Below, one piece after another: positions 15,520 to 25,205 of a stretch of DNA of 64,000 nucleotides (the first letter of the stretch is position 1; the number at the start of each line of letters is the position of its first letter). The DNA is taken from assembly GCA_963824905.1 (NCBI GenBank), contig CAWGRH010000028.1:1-64000 (forward strand), written 5' to 3'. The notes under the pieces are model-generated. The model was given only the letters and a program-made list of their open reading frames with translations. It was not told the DNA's origin and did no database searches. Both the position numbers and the translations under genes were made by a program. This DNA comes from JAJPKK01 sp963824905. Lineage in GTDB: Bacteria > Pseudomonadota > Alphaproteobacteria > Rhizobiales > Xanthobacteraceae.

Positions 15520-16143
15520 TCCTGCGTAATCAATAATTTCCGCGGAAACATCATCCGCCAGTGCGCGTTTTCCGGAATTCGCGGCAATACCGCGTCGAAT
15601 ATCCAGATCGTCGGCAATACCGTGCACCAGGCCGGCGAGGTCGCGCTCTATTCGGAGTTCGCTTTCGAGGGCGCGATCATCTCGCAGAACGTTGTCGACG
15701 GCGCCGAAACCGGCGTCTCCGTCGCCAATTTCATGCAGGGCGGCCGGCTCGCCGTTGTGCAGGGCAACATCTTTCGCAACCTCCAGCCGCGGAACTCCAA
15801 CCCCAGCGAGCTCGGGGGCACCGGCATCTATGTGGAAGCCGACACCACGGTGACCGGCAACGTCGTCGAAAATGCCCGCGGTGCCGGCATTATTGCCGGG
15901 TGGGGCAATTTCCTGCGCGACGTCGCCATAACCGGCAACGTGGTGCGCCAGTCCGGCATCGGGATCGGGGTTTCAGTTGTTCCCGGCGCCGGGTCGGCGC
16001 TCATCTCGTCGAACGTGATCACCGGTTTTCGCCGCGGCGCAATACTCGGAATGGACCACGCGCGGCCCGTGACTGCCGAACTTGCCAGGGACGGTGCACA
16101 ACCGCACGCCCATCTTTCGATTAACGGAAACCGCGTCGGCTAA
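15520..16143 (+). pseudogene. TIGR03808-type beta-helix protein, 3' fragment
   Basis: C-terminal about 207 codons of a protein family (TIGR03808) normally about 450 residues long, with a twin-arginine signal and right-handed beta-helix repeats. Repeats such as NIQIVGNTVHQAGEVALYSE, TTVTGNVVENARGAGIIAGW and VAITGNVVRQSGIGIGVSVV are clear. The family-like sense begins just after an in-frame TAA at 15517-15519, with no start codon or ribosome site of the expected kind, so the 5' half is missing. The simplest explanation is that the element to the left is inserted in this gene. The remaining part is intact to its stop. Confidence 0.8.
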
Positions 16144-16285
16144 GCAGCATGGAACACGTGTATTGTTGCATTGCGGCGTGAAAACTCTCATCGCGAATTC
16201 ATCTCGAAGCCTTGTTCAATCGAAATAATGAATGTACTTTAGTCGTACGCGCGTGGGGATGGGGTCGAGTCAGGGAGTACCGACC

Positions 16286-16516
16286 ATGAAGTCCCCTGCG
16301 ACGTCACCGACGTTTTCGGTACGCACGAACGATTACGCGCGTTCGCTTTGCCCGCGGTGCGACGATGTCATGGTAGCGCCGGCTCGCTCGCAACACGTGA
16401 AAGAAGATGTAATCCGCCATTGGTGGCGTTGCGAGTCGTGCGGCCATCAGTTCCGCACGTCGGTGCGCTTGTCGTTCATCTGCATCGAAGCGGCTCGGCA
16501 GGCTGCGGTGGCCTGA
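16286..16516 (+). CDS. Small zinc-ribbon protein
   Basis: 76-residue protein with two Cys pairs, LCPRCDDVMVAP and WWRCESCGHQF, spaced as in a zinc ribbon. ATG 16286 follows GGGAG by eight bases. Small proteins with this pattern are widespread in Bradyrhizobium-like genomes, with unknown role. It is convergent with the Rieske gene (3-base gap). Confidence 0.65.
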   Translation: MKSPATSPTFSVRTNDYARSLCPRCDDVMVAPARSQHVKEDVIRHWWRCESCGHQFRTSVRLSFICIEAARQAAVA

Positions 16517-16519
16517 GCT

Positions 16520-16825
16520 TCACACGTCGACCAATACGTCGTCTCCCTCGATCCGGCACGGAAACGTCTTGACCGGATCGTAGGCGGGAGGCGCAACGAC
16601 CTCCCCGGTCTTCACATTGAACAGCGCCTGGTGAATCGGGCATTCGATGCAATCGCCATCGAGGTAGCCTTCAGATAGTCGGGCGAAGGCGTGGGTGCAG
16701 ATATTGTGCGTCGCATAGACCGCGTCATCGACCCAGTAGAGTGCGATCTCTTCCCCGCCGACCTCGGAATCCATCACACGACGCTCCTTGACCTCGGCCA
16801 GCGCCGCCGCCCGTATCCAAGCCAT
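16520..16825 (-). CDS. Rieske [2Fe-2S] ferredoxin
   Basis: 101-residue Rieske ferredoxin of the kind that feeds electrons to ring-hydroxylating dioxygenases. The cluster ligands are Cys43-x-His45 (NICTHAFARLSEGYL) and Cys62-x-x-His65 (CIECPIHQALFNVKTGE). The N-terminus MAWIRAAALAEV matches the usual start, so I choose ATG 16825 rather than the much longer open frame. No oxygenase or reductase gene is next to it, so its partner is unknown. Confidence 0.85.
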   Translation of the reverse strand: MAWIRAAALAEVKERRVMDSEVGGEEIALYWVDDAVYATHNICTHAFARLSEGYLDGDCIECPIHQALFNVKTGEVVAPPAYDPVKTFPCRIEGDDVLVDV

Positions 16826-16901
16826 TCCTGCCCTCGCCCGATGATGCCTGTGTTGCGGCGCGGAGAATAGACGAGGCGAGGTGCTTGGCAATGCGAAGCT
16901 C

Positions 16902-16979
16902 CCGGGGAGGGCCGGGGCCGGGGTGGGGTCCGAGAGCGCAGCGAGCAAGGAAGAAAGAGCCCCACCCTTCCCTCCCCGA
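16902..16979. repeat. GC-rich inverted repeat in the 16826-17188 gap
   Basis: Inverted repeat with arms starting CGGGGAGGG...GGGGTGGGG and CCCCACCC TTCCCTCCCCG, enclosing an A-rich spacer. It resembles dispersed palindromic repeats of Rhizobiales genomes. The rest of the 363-base gap shows no gene and must hold the promoters of the divergent Rieske and Aas-like genes. Confidence 0.6.
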
Positions 16980-17188
16980 AGACGCGGAGGAGGATAGCCG
17001 GCCGGCGCGACAAACCTGGCTGGAATCCCTAAACTGCGGCTCCATCCGAGATTCGGATCGCCACAACGGCTGAAATTGTCGTTTCCGAACATGATCTTGT
17101 CCGAAACGCCTGCCAATCTTCGCGGGATCATGCTCTAACCCGGGCGAAGGCTCCGAGGCGCGCCCGGTAAGCCAAAGCGGAACCGCTG

Positions 17189-20100
17189 ATGACTTCGAAC
17201 CTGTTGACCACGAGACGTTTCGCGCCGCTGTTCTGGTGCCAGTTCTTCAGTGCCTTCAACGACAATTTTCTGAAAACCGCGCTGGTCTTCCTGATCCTGT
17301 TCAAGATGGCGGGAGAGGATCCCGAGGCGCTGATCACGGTCGCCGGGGCGATCTTCATCTTCCCCTTCTTCATCCTCTCCGCGATCGGCGGCGAGATCGC
17401 CGACCGCTTCGACAAGGCGCTGATAGCGCAGCGGCTCAAGCTCATTGAAATCGCGGTGGCCGGGATCGCGGTCGCGGGCTTCTGGCTCCATTCGGTGCCG
17501 GTCCTGTTCACCGCGCTGTTCCTGTTCGGCGTCATCTCCGCGCTGTTCGGGCCGATCAAATACGGCATCCTCCCCGACCACCTGGTCGAAAGCGAGCTGC
17601 CGGCCGGCAACGCGCTCGTCGAGGGCGCGACCTTCATCGCGATCCTGAGCGGCACCATCGTCGGCGGCCTCGCCTCCAAGGGGGCCGGCGATCCCGCCTC
17701 CTTCGCGGGAATGATGATCGCCTTCTCGCTTGCGGGCTGGATCGCGGCGCTGTTCATCCCGCCGACCGGGGCCGGCGCGCCGAACCTCGTGATCGACTTC
17801 AACATCGCACGCTCGACCGCCGTGCTGCTGCGCGATCTCTTCAAACAGAAGCGGCTGTTGTGGGGCGGCCTCGTGGTGAGCTGGTTCTGGCTCGTCGGCG
17901 CCGTCGTGCTCTCGCTGCTGCCGCCTCTCGTCAAGAATGCGCTCGGCGGCGGCGAAGAGGTCGTCACCGCCTATCTCGCGGTGTTCTCGGTCGCGATCGC
18001 ACTGGGCTCGGGTCTCGCGGCCTGGCTCGCCAGCGGCCGCATCGTGCTCATCCCCACGGTGCTTGCCGGCGTGCTGCTCGGCCTGTTCGCGCTCCATCTC
18101 GGCTGGGTCACCCACGACATGACGGCGGCCGTGCAGGGGCGCGGCGTGCGCGAAGTGCTCGGGCACGGCCCGGGACTTCTCGTCGCCATCGATCTGTTCG
18201 GCCTCGCGGTTGCTGGCGGCCTCTTCATCGTGCCGGCCTTCTCGGCGGTGCAGGCCTGGGCGGGCTCCGACCGCCGCGCCCGCGTGGTCGCCGCGGTGAA
18301 CGTGCTCAACGCCGCCTTCATGACGGCGGCCGGCGTCGGCGTCGCAATCTTGCAGAAATACGGCGTCTCCCTGAGCACGCTATTCCTCGGCGTCGGCGTC
18401 GCGAACCTGATCGCCGCCGCGCTGATCTTGCGGACCATGCCGACCAATCCGCTGCGCGACCTCCTCACGGTGATCTTCCGCACCTTCTTCCGGCTCGAGA
18501 TCACCGGCCTCGACAACATCGCCAAGGCAGGCCCCAACGCCATCATCGCGCTCAACCATGTGAGCTTCCTCGACGCCGCGGTCGCGCTCTCCTTCCTCGA
18601 TCGCGAGCCGGTATTCGCGATCGACGCCACGATCGCCAAGCGCTGGTGGGTCAAGCCGTTCCTGCGGTTCACCCGCGCGATGCCGCTCGACCCGACGAAG
18701 CCGCTCGCGACCCGCACCCTCATCCATTCGGTGAGGGCGGGCAATCCGCTGATCATCTTCCCCGAGGGCCGCCTCACCGTGACCGGCAGCCTGATGAAGG
18801 TCTATGACGGCGCCGCGATGATCGCCGACAAGTCCGAGGCGATGCTCGTCCCGATCCGCATCAAAGGATTGGAGAAGACCCCGTTCTCGCGGCTCGATCG
18901 CCGGCAGGTGCGGCGCGCGCTGTTCCCCAAGGTCACCGTCAATATTCTCGAGCCGCTCAAGCTCACCGTCGATCCCGCGTTGCGCGGCAAGCGGCGGCGC
19001 ATCGCGGCAGGCGCGCTCCTCTACACGGTGATGTCGGACCTCATCTTCCGTACCACTCCGACCGACCGCAGCATCATCGAGGCGGTGATCGCTGCCGCCA
19101 CCGAGCACGGCTCGCGCCGCGTCGCCGTCGAGGATCCGATCGCGGGCGCGCTGAGCTACAAGCGCCTGCTGCTTGGCAGCGCGATCCTCGGACGCAAGCT
19201 GATGCCGCTCGCCGGCGTCGGCGAGGCGGTCGGGGTGATGCTGCCGAATGCCAATGGCGCCGTGGTCGCAATCTTCGCGATCATGTCGGCGGGGCGCGTC
19301 CCCGCGATGATGAACTTCACCTCAGGCCTGATGAATTTGCGGGCGGCCTGCAAAGCCGCCGACATCCGCGCGATCGTGACGTCGCGGGCGTTCGTCGAGA
19401 AGGCGCATCTGGAAAAGATCGTCGAAGGGCTCGGTCCCGACGTGACCTTCACCTATCTCGAGGACGTGCGCGCAAAGGTGAGCCTCCTCGACAAGCTGCG
19501 CGGACTTCGCGAATGGAAACGTCCGCTGGTGGCCCGCAAGGCCGACGACCCCGCGGCGATCCTGTTCACCTCCGGCTCCGAGGGCACGCCCAAAGGCGTC
19601 GTGCTCTCCAACCGCAACATGCTCGCCAATGCGGCGCAGGCCGAGGCGCGCATCGACTTCGGCCGCGCCGACAAGGTCTTCAACGTGCTGCCGTTGTTCC
19701 ATTCGTTCGGGTTGACGGTGGGGCTGGTGCTGCCGGTGGTCTCCGGCGTCGCCGTCTATCTCTACGCCTCGCCGCTGCACTACCGGATCATCCCGGAGCT
19801 GATCTACGAGACTAACGCCACCATCCTGTTCGGCACCGACACGTTTCTCGCAGGCTATGCGCGGTCGGCGCACTCCTACGACTTCCGCTCGCTGCGCTAC
19901 GTGCTCTCCGGCGCCGAGGCGCTGCGCGAGACGACGCGCCGCACCTACATGGAGAAGTTCGGGCTGCGCATTCTCGAAGGCTACGGCGTGACCGAGACCG
20001 CCCCTGCCCTCGCGCTCAATACGCCGATGTTCAACAAGTTCGGCACCGTCGGCCGCCTGCTTCCGGGAATGGAAGCGCGGCTCGATCCGGTACCGGGCAT

Positions 20101-20614
20101 CGAGGTCGGCGGCCGACTGTTCGTGCGCGGCCCGAACGTGATGCTCGGCTATCTGCGCGCCGAGCACCCGGGCGTGCTGGAGCGCCCCGAGGAGGGATGG
20201 CACGACACCGGCGACATCGTCACCATCGACGATGAGGGCTATATCGCGATCAAGGGCCGGGCCAAGCGCTTCGCCAAGATCGGCGGCGAGATGATCTCGC
20301 TCGGCGCGGTCGAGGCGCTCGCGGCCGAGCTGTGGCCGGACGCGATGTCCGGCGCCGCGACGGTGCCTGACCCGCGCAAGGGCGAGCGCCTGATCCTCGT
20401 CACCACCAAGACCGATCCGAAACGCTCGGACTTCCTCGCCTACGCCCGCGCCCGCGGCGCCTCCGAGATGATGGTGCCGACCGAGGTGCTCATTCTCGAG
20501 CACCTGCCGCTGCTCGGCTCCGGCAAGGTCGACAACATCGCACTCACGAATTACGTGCGCGAGCGTGCCGTCGCCCAGGGGAGCCAGGGACTGAGCGCTG
20601 CGGCGTCGGGGTAG
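17189..20614 (+). CDS. aas: Aas-like MFS/acyltransferase/acyl-ACP synthetase fusion
   Basis: 1141-residue three-part membrane enzyme for lysophospholipid recycling. Residues 1-410 are an MFS transporter domain of the LplT type, beginning FAPLFWCQFFSAFNDNFLKT. Residues about 430-610 are a PlsC-type acyltransferase with H-x4-D in NHVSFLDAA (about 456) and FPEGRLT (about 523). Residues about 640-1140 are an AMP-forming ligase: LFTSGSEGTPKG (about 791), YGVTET (about 931), GWHDTGDIV (about 1003) and the catalytic Lys in GSGKVDN (about 1111). Together these would flip 2-acyl-lysophospholipid inward and re-acylate it with acyl-ACP. Enterobacteria encode LplT and Aas separately; the fusion is common in alphaproteobacteria. 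The reading frame is intact. Confidence 0.9.
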   Translation: MTSNLLTTRRFAPLFWCQFFSAFNDNFLKTALVFLILFKMAGEDPEALITVAGAIFIFPFFILSAIGGEIADRFDKALIAQRLKLIEIAVAGIAVAGFWLHSVPVLFTALFLFGVISALFGPIKYGILPDHLVESELPAGNALVEGATFIAILSGTIVGGLASKGAGDPASFAGMMIAFSLAGWIAALFIPPTGAGAPNLVIDFNIARSTAVLLRDLFKQKRLLWGGLVVSWFWLVGAVVLSLLPPLVKNALGGGEEVVTAYLAVFSVAIALGSGLAAWLASGRIVLIPTVLAGVLLGLFALHLGWVTHDMTAAVQGRGVREVLGHGPGLLVAIDLFGLAVAGGLFIVPAFSAVQAWAGSDRRARVVAAVNVLNAAFMTAAGVGVAILQKYGVSLSTLFLGVGVANLIAAALILRTMPTNPLRDLLTVIFRTFFRLEITGLDNIAKAGPNAIIALNHVSFLDAAVALSFLDREPVFAIDATIAKRWWVKPFLRFTRAMPLDPTKPLATRTLIHSVRAGNPLIIFPEGRLTVTGSLMKVYDGAAMIADKSEAMLVPIRIKGLEKTPFSRLDRRQVRRALFPKVTVNILEPLKLTVDPALRGKRRRIAAGALLYTVMSDLIFRTTPTDRSIIEAVIAAATEHGSRRVAVEDPIAGALSYKRLLLGSAILGRKLMPLAGVGEAVGVMLPNANGAVVAIFAIMSAGRVPAMMNFTSGLMNLRAACKAADIRAIVTSRAFVEKAHLEKIVEGLGPDVTFTYLEDVRAKVSLLDKLRGLREWKRPLVARKADDPAAILFTSGSEGTPKGVVLSNRNMLANAAQAEARIDFGRADKVFNVLPLFHSFGLTVGLVLPVVSGVAVYLYASPLHYRIIPELIYETNATILFGTDTFLAGYARSAHSYDFRSLRYVLSGAEALRETTRRTYMEKFGLRILEGYGVTETAPALALNTPMFNKFGTVGRLLPGMEARLDPVPGIEVGGRLFVRGPNVMLGYLRAEHPGVLERPEEGWHDTGDIVTIDDEGYIAIKGRAKRFAKIGGEMISLGAVEALAAELWPDAMSGAATVPDPRKGERLILVTTKTDPKRSDFLAYARARGASEMMVPTEVLILEHLPLLGSGKVDNIALTNYVRERAVAQGSQGLSAAASG

Positions 20615-20725
20615 GCGCTTTCCTTCTCAATTGCGTTGCGGTGGCGGCTTTCGCCTTATTGCGTCGAGGCCGACGCCTCCTTTAGTCTTGCGCGGCGGTT
20701 TCGTTTTCTCGATTGCGAGCCACGC

Positions 20726-21703
20726 ATGAATTTTCGAAGACGTGATTTTTTCCACGGCGCGGTCGCCACCGGCGCGCTCATCGTTTCCAAGCAGGCCGGT
20801 GCCCAGGCCTATCCGGGCCGGCCGGTCCATATCCTCGTCGGCCTTGCGGCAGGTGGCCCGACCGATGTCGCGGCCCGCATCATCGCGGAGTGGCTTTCGC
20901 AGAAGTTCGGCCAGCAGTTCATCGTCGAGAACCGCACCGGCATGGGTGGCAATCTCGCGAACCAGGCGCTGATCAACTCAGCCCCGGACGGCTACACCCT
21001 GCTGTTCTCCGGGCCGACCTCGACCATCAGCGCCTCGCTCTACAAGAAGCTGCCGTTCAACTTCGTGCGCGACACTGTCCCGGTCGCCGCAGTCATGCGC
21101 TTTCCGAACCTGATGGTGGTGCCGACGTCGCTGCCGGTCACGAATGTCGCCGAGTTCATCGCCTATGCCAAGGCCCATCCCGGCGAGCTGTCGCTCGCCT
21201 CCTCGGGCGTCGGCGCATCGCCACATCTCTCCGGCGAGCTCTTCAAGTTCATGGCGAAGGTCGACCTGGTGCATGTGCCTTATCGCGGCTCGGCCGCCGC
21301 CTATCCGGACCTGATGACCGGCAAGGTCCACGTGCTGTTCGACAACCTCGGCGGCCCGATCCTCGAGCTCGTGCGCGGCGGCAAGCTGCGTGCGCTCGGC
21401 GTCACCACCGCCAAGCGCTGGCCGCCGATGCCCGACATCCCCGCCATCGCCGAGACAGTGCCCGGCTATCAGGTCGACATCTGGTACGGCATGTATGCGC
21501 CGAGGGCGACGCCGGCGCCGATCGTCGGGGCGCTCAACGCGGCCGTGAACGCCGGGCTCGCCGATGCCCACGTCAAGGCGCGGATCGCCGAGGGGGGCGG
21601 CCTCCCCATGCCGATGACCCCGGCGGAATTCGGCCAATTCACCCTCGACGACATCGAGAGATGGCGAAAGGTAGTGGAGTTCGCGGGAGTTTCCGCGGAT
21701 TAA
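20726..21703 (+). CDS. TctC/Bug-type periplasmic solute-binding protein
   Basis: 325-residue extracytoplasmic binding protein of the tripartite tricarboxylate transporter (TctC/Bug) family. The N-terminus has a Tat-like signal (RRRDFFHGAVATGALIVSKQ, AGAQA), followed by the family's YPGRPVHILVGLAAGGPTDV, NRTGMGGNLANQAL, a DGYTLLF loop, LSLASSGVGASPHLSGELFK and VPYRGSAAAYPDL. ATG 20726 is 111 bases behind the Aas-like gene. No TctA/TctB membrane genes are nearby, so it is an orphan receptor, as is usual for this expanded family. The ligand is not predictable, probably a carboxylate. Confidence 0.88.
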   Translation: MNFRRRDFFHGAVATGALIVSKQAGAQAYPGRPVHILVGLAAGGPTDVAARIIAEWLSQKFGQQFIVENRTGMGGNLANQALINSAPDGYTLLFSGPTSTISASLYKKLPFNFVRDTVPVAAVMRFPNLMVVPTSLPVTNVAEFIAYAKAHPGELSLASSGVGASPHLSGELFKFMAKVDLVHVPYRGSAAAYPDLMTGKVHVLFDNLGGPILELVRGGKLRALGVTTAKRWPPMPDIPAIAETVPGYQVDIWYGMYAPRATPAPIVGALNAAVNAGLADAHVKARIAEGGGLPMPMTPAEFGQFTLDDIERWRKVVEFAGVSAD

Positions 21704-21755
21704 GGCGTAGATCGGTGGTCGTCTGCTTACAGGTTCGTGAAACTCCGCCCTCGGA

Positions 21756-23210
21756 TCAGCCGGGGCACAGCGTCGTCGCAGATACCGAAGTCGGGTCGAG
21801 GAGGAAACTCAACTGGGCTTCGTACGCGCAGCGTGACCACGCCAGACTTTGGTGGCCATCGACATCCGCGATCAGAAGTCGCGCATCCGGAATCTGGAGC
21901 CAAAGCGAAAGTGCGTTGATCAGCGGTGTCGCCGGATCGTGTGTCGGAGTCGCTACCATCACATTGGGATGTGGCCCGATCTGAAGTCGATGAGGCGGGT
22001 TGGTCGCTTCGATGGGCCAACCCACACAATCTCCCACCCCGGTCGCGCTGTGCGCCATGGGCGCGGCATCCCAGAACCTCCAGGCGAAGCGCGGCGCCCG
22101 GCGAGCGACATCAGCGCCGGCTGCGAGGAGTGCCGTGTAGTCGCGTTGCGGCCCAAAATCCGCACACTGCACACCCGCCGCCAAGCCGCTCTCCCCGGCA
22201 ACGACCCACGGGTCCGGAGCGCTGTTGCCGATCGAGGCCGCCTTGGTCAGCTTATCGAGCGTCGAGGTGTCGCCGCGGCTCAACTCGGCGAGCATTTGGG
22301 CGACTGCCTGCCAGCCCAACTGCGGATCGCTGCCCGCGGACAGAAGTTGGGGAACGAGCGTGCGGATCACCGGTGCCGTGGCGGCCGCCATATCGAACGC
22401 GTTGCCCAGATCCTGGCCGTTCAGTGCGCAGGCCCTGTCGCGGCCACACCATTGAGCGAAGCGATCGAAGGCGTCGGCTACGGAGAGGATGTTCCGCGTG
22501 ACCATCGTTGCGAGATCGATGCTGTGGTCGACCACGGCATCGAGCACGAGTGCCTTGATATGGTCGCCGTAACGCTCGAGATAGGCAGCGCCGTACACGG
22601 TGCCGTACGAGCCCCCATACGCGACCAAACCATCGTTCGGGGTGAGCGCGCGGCGGATACGTTCGATATCCGCTGCCGTATCGATCGCGGAGAGGTGGCT
22701 CATGAGCTCGCCCGTCGCCGTGAAGCAACTTTGGAAGAATGCCGCGTTGGCTCTGGCAAGCGCTTCGAATTCGACGGGCGTGGGCGCGTGATAGACCGGC
22801 TCGGAAGCCGCAGGGATTGCATCCGGGTCGCAGCGAACGGGACTGCTCTCTCCGATGCCGCGCGGATCAAAGCTGACCACGTCGAAGTGGCGCGCAAAAT
22901 CGTCGATGTGTTGCAGCCCGCGGAGCCCGCCGAACACTCCGCTGATGCCCACACCCGGTCCACCCGGGATGAACAGCAGCACACCTTTCTTTTGGGCACG
23001 GTCGCTCGCCGGCACGCGGCCGAGCCGAAGCGTGAACTGCGGACCGTCGGGACGGGTGGGATCGACCGGCAATTTGAGGCCGGCACACTCCGTGTCGGGC
23101 ACGTCGCGACAGGGGGACCAATGAAGCTCGGGTTGCGCCCCCGCGGCCCGCGGAAATGTCAGCTGGGCGCCAAGCAGGACCAGAAGGAGGGCGAATACTC
23201 GATGCGGCAT
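21756..23210 (-). CDS. Secreted alpha/beta hydrolase (TAP-like)
   Basis: 484-residue secreted alpha/beta hydrolase resembling tripeptidyl-aminopeptidase/SlpE enzymes. A Sec signal (MPHRVFALLLVLLGAQLTFP, AAGAQ) precedes the mature WSPCRDVPDTECAGLKLPVD. The oxyanion strand is LLFIPGGPG, the nucleophile elbow is YGGSYGTVYGAAY, and a C-terminal TAP domain carries VATPTHDPATP and the catalytic His in DVDGHQSLAW. ATG 23210 is chosen because the signal peptide starts there. It may act as a periplasmic peptidase or esterase. It lies 22 bases after the CPBP gene and could be cotranscribed with it. Confidence 0.82.
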   Translation of the reverse strand: MPHRVFALLLVLLGAQLTFPRAAGAQPELHWSPCRDVPDTECAGLKLPVDPTRPDGPQFTLRLGRVPASDRAQKKGVLLFIPGGPGVGISGVFGGLRGLQHIDDFARHFDVVSFDPRGIGESSPVRCDPDAIPAASEPVYHAPTPVEFEALARANAAFFQSCFTATGELMSHLSAIDTAADIERIRRALTPNDGLVAYGGSYGTVYGAAYLERYGDHIKALVLDAVVDHSIDLATMVTRNILSVADAFDRFAQWCGRDRACALNGQDLGNAFDMAAATAPVIRTLVPQLLSAGSDPQLGWQAVAQMLAELSRGDTSTLDKLTKAASIGNSAPDPWVVAGESGLAAGVQCADFGPQRDYTALLAAGADVARRAPRFAWRFWDAAPMAHSATGVGDCVGWPIEATNPPHRLQIGPHPNVMVATPTHDPATPLINALSLWLQIPDARLLIADVDGHQSLAWSRCAYEAQLSFLLDPTSVSATTLCPG

Positions 23211-23232
23211 GAAGCTCTTGATCCTCGTGTTG

Positions 23233-24123
23233 TCATGCCTGGGGCGTAGCGGCGGCGGCGAGACCTTGTGAGACCTCGGGCGATCTACGAACCGTCCACC
23301 GCCCGCGAGCGAAAAGGACTGCCGCGGCAATCATGGTGAGAGCGACGAGAATACCCGACTCACCGACCCACAGCGCCGTATTGAGACCCGTGCTCGCCGG
23401 ATCGAACGCAGCCTGAATGATGCTGTTCCAGGCCGCGTGCAGCGTGATTGCCGGCCAGATGCTGCCGGTCTCCAGCCGCAGCCGCGCGAACACGAAGCTC
23501 ATCGATATGGCTACGATCATCCAGAGCAGAGCCGAGACCATTGGCGGCGGACCTGCCAGGTACACCCCGCCCAAAATGAGCGGCACATGCCACAGACCCC
23601 AGATCACGCCGCTCACCAGGACAGGACTGGGCACGCCGGCGTCGATCAGGCGAGTGAGCATGTACCCGCGCCAACCGATCTCTTCGCCGGCAGCAACGCG
23701 GGCGCTGAAGACTGCAATGACGGTGGCGGCAAAAGCGAGATTGATCAGGAATACCAAAATCGGGGGAGCGGAATCCCCGACGAACCGCGCGGACAACGCG
23801 TCCGGCTGCGGCCTGAAGCCAACCAGCCCGACGGTCCACGCGATACCATAAGCGATCACTCCGATGACGATCGGAAATAGCAGCGCAATGCCGATAGCCT
23901 TCACCCCCTGGCGGCCGCCCAGGCGGAATGACACATCGCCAAAGCCTTCCCGTAACATCAGGCGCGCGACGATCGATGCCACGCCCGGCGTCCACATCAA
24001 CGCCGAGACCAGCCACGCCGAATGGTCGCCGAGAATCATGCGCATCTCGAACCCGGCCGAGAGCGGTACGAGAATCGCGAAGTATATGGCCAGCCCGCGG
24101 CGCGCGCGGGAGGCCGCGCTCAC
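23233..24123 (-). CDS. CPBP (CAAX/Abi) family intramembrane protease
   Basis: 296-residue polytopic membrane protein of the CPBP family. The three catalytic motifs are present: EEIGWRGY (Glu-Glu-x3-Arg), WGLWHVPLIL (His), and HAAWNSI (His, Asn). About eight hydrophobic segments surround them. I start it at GTG 24123, which overlaps the stop of the NHL gene by four bases (GTGA); longer frames run back through that gene. Members act as prenyl-protein-type proteases or as bacteriocin self-immunity factors; nothing nearby shows which. Translational coupling with the NHL protein suggests a shared role. Confidence 0.85.
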   Translation of the reverse strand: MSAASRARRGLAIYFAILVPLSAGFEMRMILGDHSAWLVSALMWTPGVASIVARLMLREGFGDVSFRLGGRQGVKAIGIALLFPIVIGVIAYGIAWTVGLVGFRPQPDALSARFVGDSAPPILVFLINLAFAATVIAVFSARVAAGEEIGWRGYMLTRLIDAGVPSPVLVSGVIWGLWHVPLILGGVYLAGPPPMVSALLWMIVAISMSFVFARLRLETGSIWPAITLHAAWNSIIQAAFDPASTGLNTALWVGESGILVALTMIAAAVLFARGRWTVRRSPEVSQGLAAAATPQA

Positions 24124-25205
24124 AGCCCCCCGAGATTGCGGAATTTCTGCAGCCGCTTGCCCTGCACCTCGGCGGTATAGACGTTGCCCTTGCTGTCGAC
24201 GTCGAGGAAGTGGAGGTTGTAGAACTCGCCGATCTGATGGCCGACGCGGCCCCATGAGCTGACGAGATTGCCGCTCGCCCGGTCGATCACGTGGAACTTG
24301 CCGTTGGGATCGTCGACTACCAGGAGATAGGTCTGCGCCGCGTCGGGCCATGTCGAGATCGAGCCGATGGTGCCGGGCGCGCTCTGCGGCAGCACCGAGA
24401 TTTCGCGCACGAAGGTGCCGTCCTTGCGGAACATCTGCATGCGGTTGTGGCTGCGGTCGCACACTAGGACGAGGCCTTCCTTGGTCATGGTAATGCAATG
24501 GACGAGGCCGAGCTGCGTCGGCGGCGGGCCTTTGGGGTCCCACACGTCCTTCTCGTCGGTCGGCGGCTTTCCGTAGGCGCCCCAATGGCGCTTGTAGGCC
24601 CCGGTCGCGGCGTCGAACACGATCACGCGATGGTTGGCATAGCCGTCGGCGACGAATATCTCGTTGGTGTCGGGATCGACCACCATGTCGGCGGGACGGT
24701 TGAAGTGCTCGATGTCGTTCGAGCCGTCCGGCTTGCCGGGCTTGCCGAGCCGCATCACGAACTTGCCGTCGCGGGTGAACTTGTAGATGTGGCCGCCGCC
24801 CTCGATGTTGTCGCCGACCCAGACGAAATTGTTGTGGTCGACGAAGATGCCGTGGCCGTCATTACCCCACTTGTAGTCGGGGCCGTCGCCGCCCCACCCC
24901 TGCACCACCTTGCCGTTCTGATCGAACTCGATCACCGGCGGCGCCGGGACGCAGCAGACCACGGCGGTCGGGTCGGTCGCGGCGCGGCGCTCGCGGGCGT
25001 CGAGCGAGCTCGGACGCTGGTTGATCCAGACGTGGTCCTGCTTGTCGACATAGATGCCGCCGATGGTGCCGATGATCCATTTGTCCGGGAGCGTCTGCGG
25101 CCAGGTCGGATCGACCGCGAATTTCGGCGGCTCCGCCAGCGCCGGCCCCAGCAGCATGGCCGTGAAGAAACCAAACAAAGCCACACTGCGTCCGATGCGC
25201 GGCAT
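24120..25205 (-). CDS. Secreted NHL-repeat beta-propeller protein
   Basis: 361-residue exported beta-propeller. A Sec signal (GRSVALFGFFTAMLLGPALA) is followed by about six NHL-type blades, for example GTIGGIYVDKQDHVWINQR, GNDGHGIFVDHNNFVWVGDN, RPADMVVDPDTNEIFVADGY, LVHCITMTKEGLVLVCDRSH and YNLHFLDVDSKGNVYTAEVQ. NHL propellers bind ligands or act as lyases or lactonases; catalytic function cannot be assigned. ATG 25205 precedes the signal directly. The stop overlaps the CPBP gene start. Confidence 0.85.
   Translation of the reverse strand: MPRIGRSVALFGFFTAMLLGPALAEPPKFAVDPTWPQTLPDKWIIGTIGGIYVDKQDHVWINQRPSSLDARERRAATDPTAVVCCVPAPPVIEFDQNGKVVQGWGGDGPDYKWGNDGHGIFVDHNNFVWVGDNIEGGGHIYKFTRDGKFVMRLGKPGKPDGSNDIEHFNRPADMVVDPDTNEIFVADGYANHRVIVFDAATGAYKRHWGAYGKPPTDEKDVWDPKGPPPTQLGLVHCITMTKEGLVLVCDRSHNRMQMFRKDGTFVREISVLPQSAPGTIGSISTWPDAAQTYLLVVDDPNGKFHVIDRASGNLVSSWGRVGHQIGEFYNLHFLDVDSKGNVYTAEVQGKRLQKFRNLGGL

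Noticed and set aside
21849..23249. 466-codon plus-strand open frame
   Set aside because: Antisense to the secreted alpha/beta hydrolase, which carries a full catalytic set.
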